Assembly (NCBI RefSeq): GCF_014903745.1
Contig: NZ_JACVXA010000012.1
Coordinates: 1 to 64,000 of the forward strand
Direction: 5' to 3'
From: Mangrovicoccus algicola
GTDB taxonomy: Bacteria; Pseudomonadota; Alphaproteobacteria; Rhodobacterales; Rhodobacteraceae
Length of the DNA: 64,000 bases
Of this stretch, positions 1-6,869 are shown piece after piece; the first letter of the stretch is position 1, and each line of letters starts with the position of its first letter. The notes beneath the pieces are model-generated. The model saw nothing but the letters and a program-made list of their open reading frames with translations. It was not told where the DNA came from and made no database searches. Position numbers and translations under genes: made by a program.

Positions 1-22
1 GGCCCGCCCGCCGCCGCGGGCC

Positions 23-955
23 TCACCCGGCCGCAGGACCGGGCCGGTCCGGTTCGGGCACCCGCCCCTGCAGCGCCGGTTCGCCCGCGACATGCGCCGC
101 CATGTGATCGACCAGCACCCGCGCCCGCTCCGACAGCAGCCGCCCCGAGGGCCAGACCGCGAAGATCTCGCGCTCGGGTCCGCGCCAGCCGGGCAGCACA
201 TGCACCAGCCGCCCGGCGCGGATATCCGCCGCCACCTGCGTCACCGGCAGCAGCGCCAGCCCCAGCCCCTCGCGCGCCAGATGGGTGCCGAGCCCGACAT
301 CGTCGAGCCGCGTCGCGGGGCTCAGCGGCGGCGTCACGGCGCGCCCGCCCTCCGCGGGGATCAGCAGCCAGGGCGACACCGCGGCGGTGCCGATGATGCG
401 GTGGCGCTCCAGCGCCGCGGGATCGTCGGGGCAGCCGTGCCGGCGCAGGTAGCCGGGCGCGCCCACGACGATGGTGCAGGTCAGGCCCAGGCGGCGGCGG
501 GTCAGGCCGCTATCGGGCTGCGGCCCGACCCGCAGCGCCAGGTCCGCCCCGGCCTCCACCAGGTTCTCCACCCGGTTCGACAGGCGCAGGTCCAGCTCCA
601 CCTCCGGATGGGCCGCGACGAAGGCCGCCCACATCGGCCGCAGGATGTCGACCGACAGGTTGGTCGGCGCCATCACCCGCAGCGGGCCGCGCATCTGGGT
701 CAGGTCGGCCGAGAGACCGCGCAGCGCATGGTCCAGCTGCGCCATCAGCGGCCCGAGGCGGCGCAGATAGGCCTCGCCCTCGCCGGTCAGCGAAAACCGC
801 CGGGCCGAGCGGTGCACGAGGCGGCAGCCCAGCCGCTCCTCCAGCCGCTGCAGCCGCCGCGTGACCGTGGCGGGCGGAAGCCCCAGCCTGCGCGCCGCAA
901 GGGCCAGTCCGCCGGTCTCGGCAATCGCGACGAACAGGGCGACGTCATCCAGCAT
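23..955 (-). CDS. LysR-family transcriptional regulator
   Basis: 310 aa from the ATG at 955. An upstream in-frame ATG at 994 would put 13 residues before the conserved LysR start, so 955 is preferred. Residues about 1-60 form the winged helix-turn-helix (AARRLGLPPATVTRRLQRLE, then the RLGCRLVHR wing). The rest matches the periplasmic-binding-protein-like effector domain. The wing sequence and the PTNLSVDIL and VGPQPDSGL segments resemble the DsdC/AaeR-like group that often controls a divergent oxidoreductase or membrane gene. The divergent neighbour here is a DUF2798 membrane protein, and the two share a short AT-rich intergenic region with a palindrome. The effector is unknown. Confidence 0.93.
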   Translation of the reverse strand: MLDDVALFVAIAETGGLALAARRLGLPPATVTRRLQRLEERLGCRLVHRSARRFSLTGEGEAYLRRLGPLMAQLDHALRGLSADLTQMRGPLRVMAPTNLSVDILRPMWAAFVAAHPEVELDLRLSNRVENLVEAGADLALRVGPQPDSGLTRRRLGLTCTIVVGAPGYLRRHGCPDDPAALERHRIIGTAAVSPWLLIPAEGGRAVTPPLSPATRLDDVGLGTHLAREGLGLALLPVTQVAADIRAGRLVHVLPGWRGPEREIFAVWPSGRLLSERARVLVDHMAAHVAGEPALQGRVPEPDRPGPAAG

Positions 956-988
956 GATTCCGTTTCCGCAATTAAACTCTGCATATTT

Positions 989-1004
989 CGGCATATAATT
1001 GCCG
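989..1004. promoter_or_regulatory. Palindrome CGGCA-TATAAT-TGCCG between the LysR gene and the DUF2798 gene
   Basis: Perfect 5-bp arms flank a consensus -10 hexamer TATAAT (994-999) in the divergent intergenic region. I see no good -35 for either direction. The site lies 34 bp upstream of the LysR start codon and 110 bp upstream of the DUF2798 start, so it could be both promoter core and autoregulatory operator. This is inferred from position and symmetry only. Confidence 0.5.
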
Positions 1005-1114
1005 ATACGGCATGTCTATCCTCGACTGAACCCCGATGGCTGCCTCTCGCGACAGGGTCCGCGACTGCCAGCCTGCCCGTAAATCCCCGTCGCTGCCCGA
1101 GCGGAGTGCCTGCC

Positions 1115-1354
1115 ATGTCCCAACGCCTGATCTTCGCCCTTCTGATGTCGCTGGTGCTCAGCTTCCTGATGACCTTCTTCGTCACCTGGCTGAACCTGGG
1201 CTTCGTTCCCGATTTCGTGGCCCGCTGGATGACCGCCTTCCGCATCGGATGGCCCTGCGCGGCGGTGATCTCCTTCCTGTTCGGGCCGATGATCCTGCGC
1301 CTGAGCCTGCGGCTGGATGCGCTGGTCCCGGCACGGCAGATGCGCGGCCGCTAG
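1115..1354 (+). CDS. Small DUF2798-type membrane protein
   Basis: 79 aa with two hydrophobic helices (about residues 5-26 and 43-66) and a short basic C-terminus, the layout of the DUF2798 family. The ATG follows GGAGTGCC. The family is functionally uncharacterised. It lies head to head with the LysR gene, so it is the likeliest target of that regulator. No enzymatic motif is visible. Confidence 0.75.
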   Translation: MSQRLIFALLMSLVLSFLMTFFVTWLNLGFVPDFVARWMTAFRIGWPCAAVISFLFGPMILRLSLRLDALVPARQMRGR

Positions 1355-1417
1355 CCCCGCTTGCCTTTCGCCGCCGCGGAAGACAGGGTGCGGACAAGAC
1401 AGAGCGTGAGAGGTTCC

Positions 1418-2359
1418 ATGTCCCCCCGCAAGATCATCATCGACACCGATCCCGGCCAGGACGATGCCGTGGCCATCCTGCTGGCGCTCGGCTCGCCCGC
1501 CGAGATCGAGGTGCTGGGCATCACTGCCGTGGCCGGGAACGTGCCCCTGTCGCGGACCCAGGAAAACGCGCGCAAGGTCTGCGAACTGGCCGGGCGGAGC
1601 GATATCCGGGTCTTCGCCGGGGCCGACCGGCCGCTGCTGCTGCCGCCGCGCACGGCCGAGAACGTGCATGGCAAGACCGGGCTGGACGGGATCGAGCTGC
1701 CCGCGCCGTCCATGCCGCTGCAGGAGCAGCACGCGGTCGATTTCATCATCGAGACGCTCAGGGCGGAGGCCCCGGGCACGGTGACCCTGTGCCCGCTGGG
1801 GCCCCTGACCAACATCGCCACCGCCTTCCGCCGCGCCCCCGACATCGTCGGGCGCGTGCAGGAGATCGTGCTGATGGGCGGGGCCTATTTCGAGGTCGGC
1901 AATACCAGCCCGACGGCCGAGTTCAACATCCTCGCCGATCCCCATGCGGCGCATGTGGTCTTCGGTGCGGGCGTGCCGCTGGTGGTGATGCCGCTGGACG
2001 TGACCCACAAGGTTCTGACCTCGCCCGCCCGCAACCGGGCCTTCCGCGACCTCGGCACCGCCCCCGGCGAGGCGGTGGCGGCCTGGACCGGGTTCTTCGA
2101 ACGCTGGGACATGGCGAAATACGGATCCGAAGGGGCCCCGCTGCACGATCCCTGCGTCATCGCCTACCTCATCCGGCCAGAGCTGTTCTCGGGGCGCCAC
2201 ATCAACGTGGAGATCGAGATCGCCTCGCCCCTGACCATGGGCATGACCGTGGCCGACTGGTGGGGCATCTCGGGACGGGCGCCCAATGCGATGTTCATGG
2301 GCCAGGCCGATGCGGATGGCTATTACGACCTGCTGACGCAAAGGATCGGCACGCTATGA
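1418..2359 (+). CDS. Inosine/uridine-preferring nucleoside hydrolase
   Basis: 313 aa. The N-terminal DTDPGQDDA motif (residues 9-17) is the calcium-binding signature of the IunH/RihA/RihB family, which cleaves the N-glycosidic bond of ribonucleosides to give base and ribose. The conserved NPTAEFNILADPHAA-like block (TSPTAEFNILADPHAA here) and the C-terminal HDPCVIAYL block carrying a metal ligand are present. The start at 1418 was chosen because the family signature follows within ten residues and GAGAGG precedes it. The stop overlaps the next gene start (ATGA at 2356), so both are probably translated from one mRNA. Substrate preference cannot be read from the sequence. Confidence 0.93.
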   Translation: MSPRKIIIDTDPGQDDAVAILLALGSPAEIEVLGITAVAGNVPLSRTQENARKVCELAGRSDIRVFAGADRPLLLPPRTAENVHGKTGLDGIELPAPSMPLQEQHAVDFIIETLRAEAPGTVTLCPLGPLTNIATAFRRAPDIVGRVQEIVLMGGAYFEVGNTSPTAEFNILADPHAAHVVFGAGVPLVVMPLDVTHKVLTSPARNRAFRDLGTAPGEAVAAWTGFFERWDMAKYGSEGAPLHDPCVIAYLIRPELFSGRHINVEIEIASPLTMGMTVADWWGISGRAPNAMFMGQADADGYYDLLTQRIGTL

Positions 2360-2859
2360 CCCCCGCTGCCCGCGCCGTGCGCCTGATCCTGACCGGCGGC
2401 ACCCTCGACAAGATCCACGACACCGCCAGCGAGGGCCTGGCCTTCCCCCCCGACGGCGCCAGCCAGGTGCCCGGGCTTCTGGCCGAGGCGCGCTGCCACC
2501 ATCCGGCAGTGACGGAACTGCTGCAGATGGACAGCCTGGATTTCACCGACACGGAGCGGCAGGCGATCCTCGAGGCCTGCGCCGCGGCCGCCGAGCCCGC
2601 GCTGGTCGTCACCCATGGCACCGGCACGATGGGGCAGACCGCGCGGTTCCTCGACGGGCGGCTGCCGGGAAAGACGGTGGTGCTGACCGGGGCGATGCGG
2701 CCGTTTTCCTTCGGTCGATCTGACGCGGGCTTCAACCTGGGCGGGGCGATCATCGCCGCGCAATGCCTGCCCGAGGGCGTCTGGGGCGTGATGAACGGCC
2801 GCGTCTTTGCCGCCGCAGACCTGGAAAAGAACGTCGCGACCGGGCGTTTCGACGCCTGA
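2356..2859 (+). CDS. Single-domain asparaginase-like protein
   Basis: 167 aa, about half the length of a normal type I/II L-asparaginase (about 330 aa); only the N-terminal domain is present. The first active-site segment TGGTLDKIHD and the TGAMRP segment are recognisable. The second threonine motif, normally HGTDTM, reads HGTGTM, so the aspartate of the catalytic pair is replaced by glycine. The C-terminal domain is absent without any sign of a recent frameshift, because the next gene begins 28 bp later with its own ribosome-binding site. Short versions occur in alphaproteobacteria, but their reaction is not established. Coupling to the nucleoside hydrolase suggests a shared role in scavenging nitrogenous compounds. 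Confidence 0.8.
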   Translation: MTPAARAVRLILTGGTLDKIHDTASEGLAFPPDGASQVPGLLAEARCHHPAVTELLQMDSLDFTDTERQAILEACAAAAEPALVVTHGTGTMGQTARFLDGRLPGKTVVLTGAMRPFSFGRSDAGFNLGGAIIAAQCLPEGVWGVMNGRVFAAADLEKNVATGRFDA

Positions 2860-2886
2860 GCCGACCAAAACCGGAGGAGATCCGCC

Positions 2887-3879
2887 ATGACCCGAGCCGT
2901 CCTGATCGAGAAGACCGAAACCGGACAGAGCAGCGGCCTGCGCGACATCGACCTGCCGCCCCTGGGCCCCGGCGAGGTCGCGGTGGATGTCGCCTTCTCG
3001 ACGCTGAACTACAAGGATGCGCTGGCGCTGACCGGCGCCTCGCCCGTGGTGCGCCGCTTTCCCATGGTGCCGGGGATCGACTTCGCCGGGGTGGTTGCAG
3101 ACAGCAACCATGACGGCTGGTCCCCCGGCGACCGGGTGATCCTGACCGGCTGGGGGGTGGGCGAATCTCATTGGGGCGGCCTGGCCGAACGGGCGCATGT
3201 CTCCGGCGACTGGCTGGTGCCGCTGCCCGATGGCATGAGCGCGCGCCAGGCGATGGCGCTGGGAACGGCCGGGTTCACCGCCATGCTCTGCGTCGAGGCC
3301 CTGGCCCGCCAGGGCGTCACTCCGGCATCGGGCGGCATCGTCGTCACCGGCGCCACAGGCGGCGTGGGCTCGGTCGCGGTCTCGCTGCTGGCAGGGCGCG
3401 GATACGAGGTCACGGCCGTCACCGGGCGCGCCGCCGAGGCGGAGTACCTGACATCCCTGGGCGCGACGGAGATCATCGACAGGGTTGAACTGGAGGGCGC
3501 GCCGCGGCCGCTGAACAGGGAACGCTGGGCCGGCGGGGTGGATGCCGCCGGCGGCGCGATCCTGGCCAACATGCTGTCGATGATCCGCGCCGACGGGGCG
3601 GTCGCCGCCTGCGGCCTCGCCGCGTCGATGGATCTTCCGGCCTCGGTCGCGCCCTTCATCCTGCGCGGCATCACGCTTTGCGGCATCAACAGCGTCACCG
3701 TGGCCTCCGCCCCGCGCCGCGCCGCCTGGGAGAAACTGGCCGCCGAGATGGACATGGCGCTGCTGGAGCGGATGAGCAGCGAGCTGCCGCTGGAGGAGGT
3801 GCCGGACGCCGGAGAGCGGTTCCTCGCGGGACAGGTGCGCGGCCGGATCGTCGTGCCGGTGGCCCCCGGCCTCGCCTGA
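2887..3879 (+). CDS. acuI: Acryloyl-CoA reductase/quinone oxidoreductase of the YhdH/AcuI family
   Basis: 330 aa medium-chain dehydrogenase/reductase without zinc ligands. The GroES-like N-domain contains NYKDAL and PGIDFAGVV. The [16 protein letters not shown] loop is characteristic of the AcuI branch, and the Rossmann fold carries [10 protein letters not shown]. Family members reduce acryloyl-CoA to propionyl-CoA with NADPH, which detoxifies acrylate in DMSP degradation and also serves 3-hydroxypropionate assimilation. No DMSP lyase or acrylate-CoA ligase gene is nearby, so the source of substrate is not shown here. GGAGGAG... (AACCGGAGGAGATCCGCC) is a strong Shine-Dalgarno before the ATG. 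Confidence 0.88.
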   Translation: MTRAVLIEKTETGQSSGLRDIDLPPLGPGEVAVDVAFSTLNYKDALALTGASPVVRRFPMVPGIDFAGVVADSNHDGWSPGDRVILTGWGVGESHWGGLAERAHVSGDWLVPLPDGMSARQAMALGTAGFTAMLCVEALARQGVTPASGGIVVTGATGGVGSVAVSLLAGRGYEVTAVTGRAAEAEYLTSLGATEIIDRVELEGAPRPLNRERWAGGVDAAGGAILANMLSMIRADGAVAACGLAASMDLPASVAPFILRGITLCGINSVTVASAPRRAAWEKLAAEMDMALLERMSSELPLEEVPDAGERFLAGQVRGRIVVPVAPGLA

Positions 3880-4283
3880 GAGTTACCCGCCGGAGACGAA
3901 ACCGGGCAGGACGGCGACCGTTCCGGATGTGGAATTCGCCGTTCATTTACAGTTTGTTAAGCAAACAAACCCAAGGCCCTCCCGCCGGGATGCCGCCGCG
4001 GTCAGACGTTAACAGCCGCAATTTTAGACAAAGGCCGAGGCTTCGTGCAAAATTTCGCGGCCCGTCGCGAAACCGAAGGCACCACCGGCCCGCGACGCTG
4101 GCGCCGCCCCGGCGAAAGGCGCAGTCTGGACCTGTCGGCTGAGCGGCGGCGCCCCGGCCCTTCTCCTCCCTTCCCGGCGCGCCGCCGCTTGACCGACACG
4201 ACACGGACCAGCACAGGCAAACGCCGGAGCAGAAGCAGTCAGGCCCCCCGGGCCGGGTCATTGCTCTGGAAGGCAGGCATTCC
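3880..4283. other. 404-nt non-coding interval upstream of the 2OG oxygenase
   Basis: No convincing coding sequence. Short open frames here lack ribosome-binding sites and read as arginine-rich low-complexity peptides. Visible structure: an AT-rich patch at 3945-3970 with the inverted repeat GTTTG-N5-CAAAC (3952-3966), and a GTTAAC word at 4008-4013. The remainder is GC-rich leader. The region probably holds the oxygenase promoter. Confidence 0.5.
3952..3966. promoter_or_regulatory. Inverted repeat GTTTG-TTAAG-CAAAC
   Basis: 5-bp perfect arms in an unusually AT-rich patch, 73 nt after the acuI stop and about 320 nt before the oxygenase start. It could be an operator or a small terminator-like hairpin for acuI. 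There is no thymine run immediately after it, so operator is preferred, weakly. Confidence 0.3.
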
Positions 4284-5276
4284 ATGACAGACATGCACGA
4301 ACTCGGACGGGAATCCCGGATCGGCGGCACCGGCACCGAAAAGGCGCGCGCGGTCGCCGTGATCGACCTGTCGGATTACGAGGCGCGCAAGGCGGAGATC
4401 GCCGACGCGCTGTGGCAGGCGGCCACCGGGCTGGGCCTGTTCCAGGTCACCGGCCACGGCATTCCGCTGGGCCAGATCGAGGAAGCCTTCACGCTGACCG
4501 AGGCCTTCTTCTCGCAGCCGACACGCGCCAAGGCCGCGCTGCCGCTGCGCCCCGGCACCAATGCGGGCTGGGAGTTCAAGAGCCAGATCCGGCCCTCCAC
4601 CGGCACGCCCGACCAGAAGGAAAGCTACCAGATCACCCGGCCGAAGATGGAGGGGCTATGGCCCGATCCCTCGGCCCTCCCCGGATTTCGCGACAGGATG
4701 CTGGCCTTCGAGCGGGCCAACTGGAAGGTGGCGATGCGCATCCTCGATGCGTTCGCGCTCAAGCTGGGCTTCGCGCCGGACTTCTTCGCGGCGGCCCATG
4801 ACCCCGAGAGCCCGGATTACCAGTCGACGCTGCGGCTGATCCACTACCTGCCGATGACCGATGCCCTGCCGGAGGATTTCCGCGGCTGGCGGGCCAGCGC
4901 CCATACCGATTTCGACTGCCTCACGCTGCTGCACCAGAAGACCGGACAGGGCGGGCTGCAGATCGCGCCGGGGGCCGAGGCGGAAACCGGCGAATGGACC
5001 CCGGTCGAGCCCGTGACCGGCGTCATCACCTGCAATATCGGCGACATGCTGATGCGCTGGTCGGATGACCGGCTGCTGTCCAATCCCCACCGCGTGCGCA
5101 TGCCGCGGCGCGACGAGTATCTGGGCCCGCGCTATTCCATGCCGTTCTTCGCCCAGGCCAATCGCGATGTCGTGCTGCAGGGCCCCGGGCGGAAATACCC
5201 GCCGATCACCGCCGGGGACTATATCGCCGAACGGATCCGCGCGAATTACGACGCGCTCGAGATGAAGAAGGAATGA
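4284..5276 (+). CDS. 2-oxoglutarate/Fe(II)-dependent oxygenase, isopenicillin N synthase-like
   Basis: 330 aa. The DIOX_N domain (residues about 20-130) includes GLFQVTGHGIP. The 2OG-FeII domain shows the iron triad His207-x-Asp209 (SAHTDFDC) and His269 (NPHRV), plus Arg283-x-Ser285 (RYSMPFF), which in the family binds the 2-oxoglutarate carboxylate. This superfamily hydroxylates, desaturates or cyclises small molecules and peptides using O2. The retained RxS motif favours true 2OG dependence over ACC-oxidase-like chemistry. The substrate is unknown. It is followed after 109 nt by a 37-codon ORF and then a strong hairpin, so oxygenase and small ORF may share a transcript. Confidence 0.9.
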   Translation: MTDMHELGRESRIGGTGTEKARAVAVIDLSDYEARKAEIADALWQAATGLGLFQVTGHGIPLGQIEEAFTLTEAFFSQPTRAKAALPLRPGTNAGWEFKSQIRPSTGTPDQKESYQITRPKMEGLWPDPSALPGFRDRMLAFERANWKVAMRILDAFALKLGFAPDFFAAAHDPESPDYQSTLRLIHYLPMTDALPEDFRGWRASAHTDFDCLTLLHQKTGQGGLQIAPGAEAETGEWTPVEPVTGVITCNIGDMLMRWSDDRLLSNPHRVRMPRRDEYLGPRYSMPFFAQANRDVVLQGPGRKYPPITAGDYIAERIRANYDALEMKKE

Positions 5277-5385
5277 AGGGACTCCGGCCAAGTCGAGGAA
5301 CCCGCCGCGGAACCGCCGCAATTGCGCCACGTTGGCTCCCCGATCGCCTGTCAGAACGGCAGGGCAACCGAACGGAGGAGCCGAC

Positions 5386-5499
5386 ATGAAGACCGAAACC
5401 ATCCGCAAGACCGTGATCCCCGCGACGCCCGGCCCGCGCAAGGGCGCCGCGCGGCAGACAGAGCAGCGCCAGATCTTCTTCGACTGGGCGATGATCTGA
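5386..5499 (+). CDS. 37-aa small protein, no recognised family
   Basis: Starts at an ATG preceded by GGAGGAG at ideal spacing and ends TGA. 34 of 36 codons after the start end in G or C, matching genuine genes nearby. The peptide is basic in its N-terminal two thirds (IRKTVIP, PGPRKGAAR) and ends in the aromatic/hydrophobic IFFDWAMI. No signal peptide and no cysteine. It lies between the 2OG oxygenase and a double hairpin. Function unknown. A modified-peptide precursor is one possibility given the oxygenase neighbour, but nothing in the peptide proves it. Confidence 0.65.
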   Translation: MKTETIRKTVIPATPGPRKGAARQTEQRQIFFDWAMI

Positions 5500-5503
5500 C
5501 CGG

Positions 5504-5555
5504 CCCGCGCCCCCCGCCGGCACCGCCCCGCGGCGGTGCCCGTGCGGGGCGCGGG
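5504..5555 (+). terminator. Nested GC-rich hairpin after the 37-codon ORF
   Basis: The outer stem pairs CCCGCGCCCC (5504-5513) with GGGGCGCGGG (5546-5555). The inner stem pairs GGCACCGCC (5519-5527) with GGCGGTGCC (5532-5540) around a CCGC loop. Both are perfect. It begins 5 nt after the stop at 5499. There is no thymine tail, so it is a structural terminator or 3' stabiliser, not a textbook intrinsic terminator. Confidence 0.6.
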
Positions 5556-5612
5556 AACCCGCCCCCCTGTGACGCCGTTGAACGGCAGATGCATTGCAGG
5601 GAGACAGGGAAA

Positions 5613-5801
5613 ATGGGATCGTCGCTGATCGCCGACCACGTGGACCAGAATACCAGCCTGACCGAGATTTCCAGCTTCGAGGAATTCCGCGCCTATGTCG
5701 TTGCCAACCGCGCCGAGATCGAGCGCAAGCTGGTGCTGACGCTGATGAGCATCCTGATCCGCGAGGCCTGGTATTACTACAAGGAAAAACGCGGGATCTG
5801 A
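5613..5801 (+). CDS. 62-aa hypothetical protein
   Basis: The ATG at 5613 follows GGGAGACAGGGAAA. An in-frame ATG at 5589 lacks a ribosome-binding site. The acidic N-terminus with SFEEFRAYV and RAEIERKLVLTLMSILI is predicted largely helical and amphipathic, ending in the tyrosine-rich REAWYYYKEKRGI. One moderately hydrophobic stretch (LVLTLMSILI) is too short and interrupted for a confident membrane span. Family not recognised. The TfoX-domain gene starts 59 nt downstream and may be co-transcribed. Confidence 0.65.
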   Translation: MGSSLIADHVDQNTSLTEISSFEEFRAYVVANRAEIERKLVLTLMSILIREAWYYYKEKRGI

Positions 5802-5860
5802 TCGCGCTTGCGCCTGCGTCGTGTTGCGGCGACACTCTGCCCCGGATGCGGGGAGAGACC

Positions 5861-6202
5861 ATGCCGACGCCGATTTCCAGCCTGCGCAACTTGGGACCCG
5901 CGATGGAGACCGCCTTCGCCGCGGCGGGGATCGGCAGCGTCGAGGCGTTGCGCGACCTCGGCACGGATGCGGCCTATGCGAGACTCCTGGAAAACGGCGT
6001 GCGGCCGCATTTCATCGGATACTACGTGATCGAGATGGCGCTTCAGGGGCGGCCCTGGAATGACTGCCGGGGTGCCGAGAAGGACGCGCTGCGCGCGCGG
6101 TTCGACCGCCTCAAGGCCGCGGCGGCGCCCGGCGAAACGGCAGCGCTGCGCGGGCTGGAGCGCATTCTCGACGAGATCGGCGTCGTCCCGCGCCGGACCT
6201 GA
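5861..6202 (+). CDS. TfoX/Sxy C-terminal-domain protein
   Basis: 113 aa starting MPTPISSLRNLGPAMETAF, typical of the TfoX C-terminal domain (helix-hairpin-helix-like: IGSVEALRDLG, then the LL.NG.RPHFIGYYVIEMALQGRPWND block). The TfoX N-terminal domain is missing, as in many stand-alone alphaproteobacterial members. In gammaproteobacteria full-length Sxy/TfoX promotes competence gene expression with CRP. Stand-alone C-domains have no assigned role. GGGAGAG precedes the ATG. Confidence 0.85.
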   Translation: MPTPISSLRNLGPAMETAFAAAGIGSVEALRDLGTDAAYARLLENGVRPHFIGYYVIEMALQGRPWNDCRGAEKDALRARFDRLKAAAAPGETAALRGLERILDEIGVVPRRT

Positions 6203-6229
6203 TCCGGCGCCTCCCCTTCCTTCAGGAAA

Positions 6230-6257
6230 AAGGGCCGCACCCGGAGGCGCGGCCCTT
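6230..6257 (-). terminator. Intrinsic terminator of ndk
   Basis: A 9-bp stem pairs AAGGGCCGC (6230-6238) with GCGGCCCTT (6249-6257). On the minus strand it is followed by TTTTTCCT. It lies 26 nt after the ndk stop codon. It may also slow transcription arriving from the TfoX-domain gene on the plus strand. Confidence 0.8.
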
Positions 6258-6282
6258 GATCTGCGGCATTCGGACCGGTGAC

Positions 6283-6705
6283 TCAGCCGACCAGTTCGAG
6301 GCCCGAGAAGTAATAGGCGATCTCGACCGCGGCGGTTTCCGGCGCATCGGAGCCATGGACCGAGTTCTCGCCGATCGACAGGGCGAATTCGGCGCGCACG
6401 GTGCCTGCGGCGGCTTCGGACGGGTTGGTGGCGCCCATCACTTCGCGGTTCTTCGCGATCGCATCCTCGCCTTCGAGAACCTGCACGACGACCGGCTCGG
6501 ACGCCATGAATTCGCACAGCTCGTCATAGAACGGACGGTCCTTGTGCACGGCGTAGAAGACACCGGCCTGTGCCTTGGACAGGTGGATGCGCTTTTGCGC
6601 GATGATGCGCAGGCCCGCTTCCTCGAACTTGGCATTGATCTTGCCGGTCAGGTTGCGGCGGGTTGCGTCGGGCTTGATGATCGACAGGGTGCGCTCGGTG
6701 GCCAT
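6283..6705 (-). CDS. ndk: Nucleoside diphosphate kinase
   Basis: 140 aa, the usual bacterial length. [11 protein letters not shown] at the N-terminus and NSVHGSD with the phosphohistidine His117 identify NDK, which transfers the gamma phosphate of ATP to NDPs and dNDPs through the histidine intermediate. The [22 protein letters not shown] block is complete. GAGGACTGAGAA precedes the ATG. Monocistronic, with its own terminator and no partner on the same strand. Confidence 0.98.
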   Translation of the reverse strand: MATERTLSIIKPDATRRNLTGKINAKFEEAGLRIIAQKRIHLSKAQAGVFYAVHKDRPFYDELCEFMASEPVVVQVLEGEDAIAKNREVMGATNPSEAAAGTVRAEFALSIGENSVHGSDAPETAAVEIAYYFSGLELVG

Positions 6706-6869
6706 TTCTCAGTCCTCGTGGGTTCATGCCGTTCCGTCTGCCCTCAGGGCGCGCGATCCGGCGTCAGCCGGAGATCGACCCGGCCAATATCGCGACGCCC
6801 GCTACCACGGGCATGACCGCTTGAAAAGCTCAGATTGACCTTCCCCCGGCAATGCGGCACCAGAGCGCC

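Noticed and set aside
2860-2886. Frameshift joining the asparaginase half to a lost C-terminal domain
   Set aside because: Only 27 nt separate the stop from acuI, with a proper ribosome-binding site; no remnant of the missing domain is present.
4045-4287. 80-codon open frame in the leader of the 2OG oxygenase
   Set aside because: GTG start without ribosome-binding site, arginine-rich low-complexity sequence, ends inside the next gene start.
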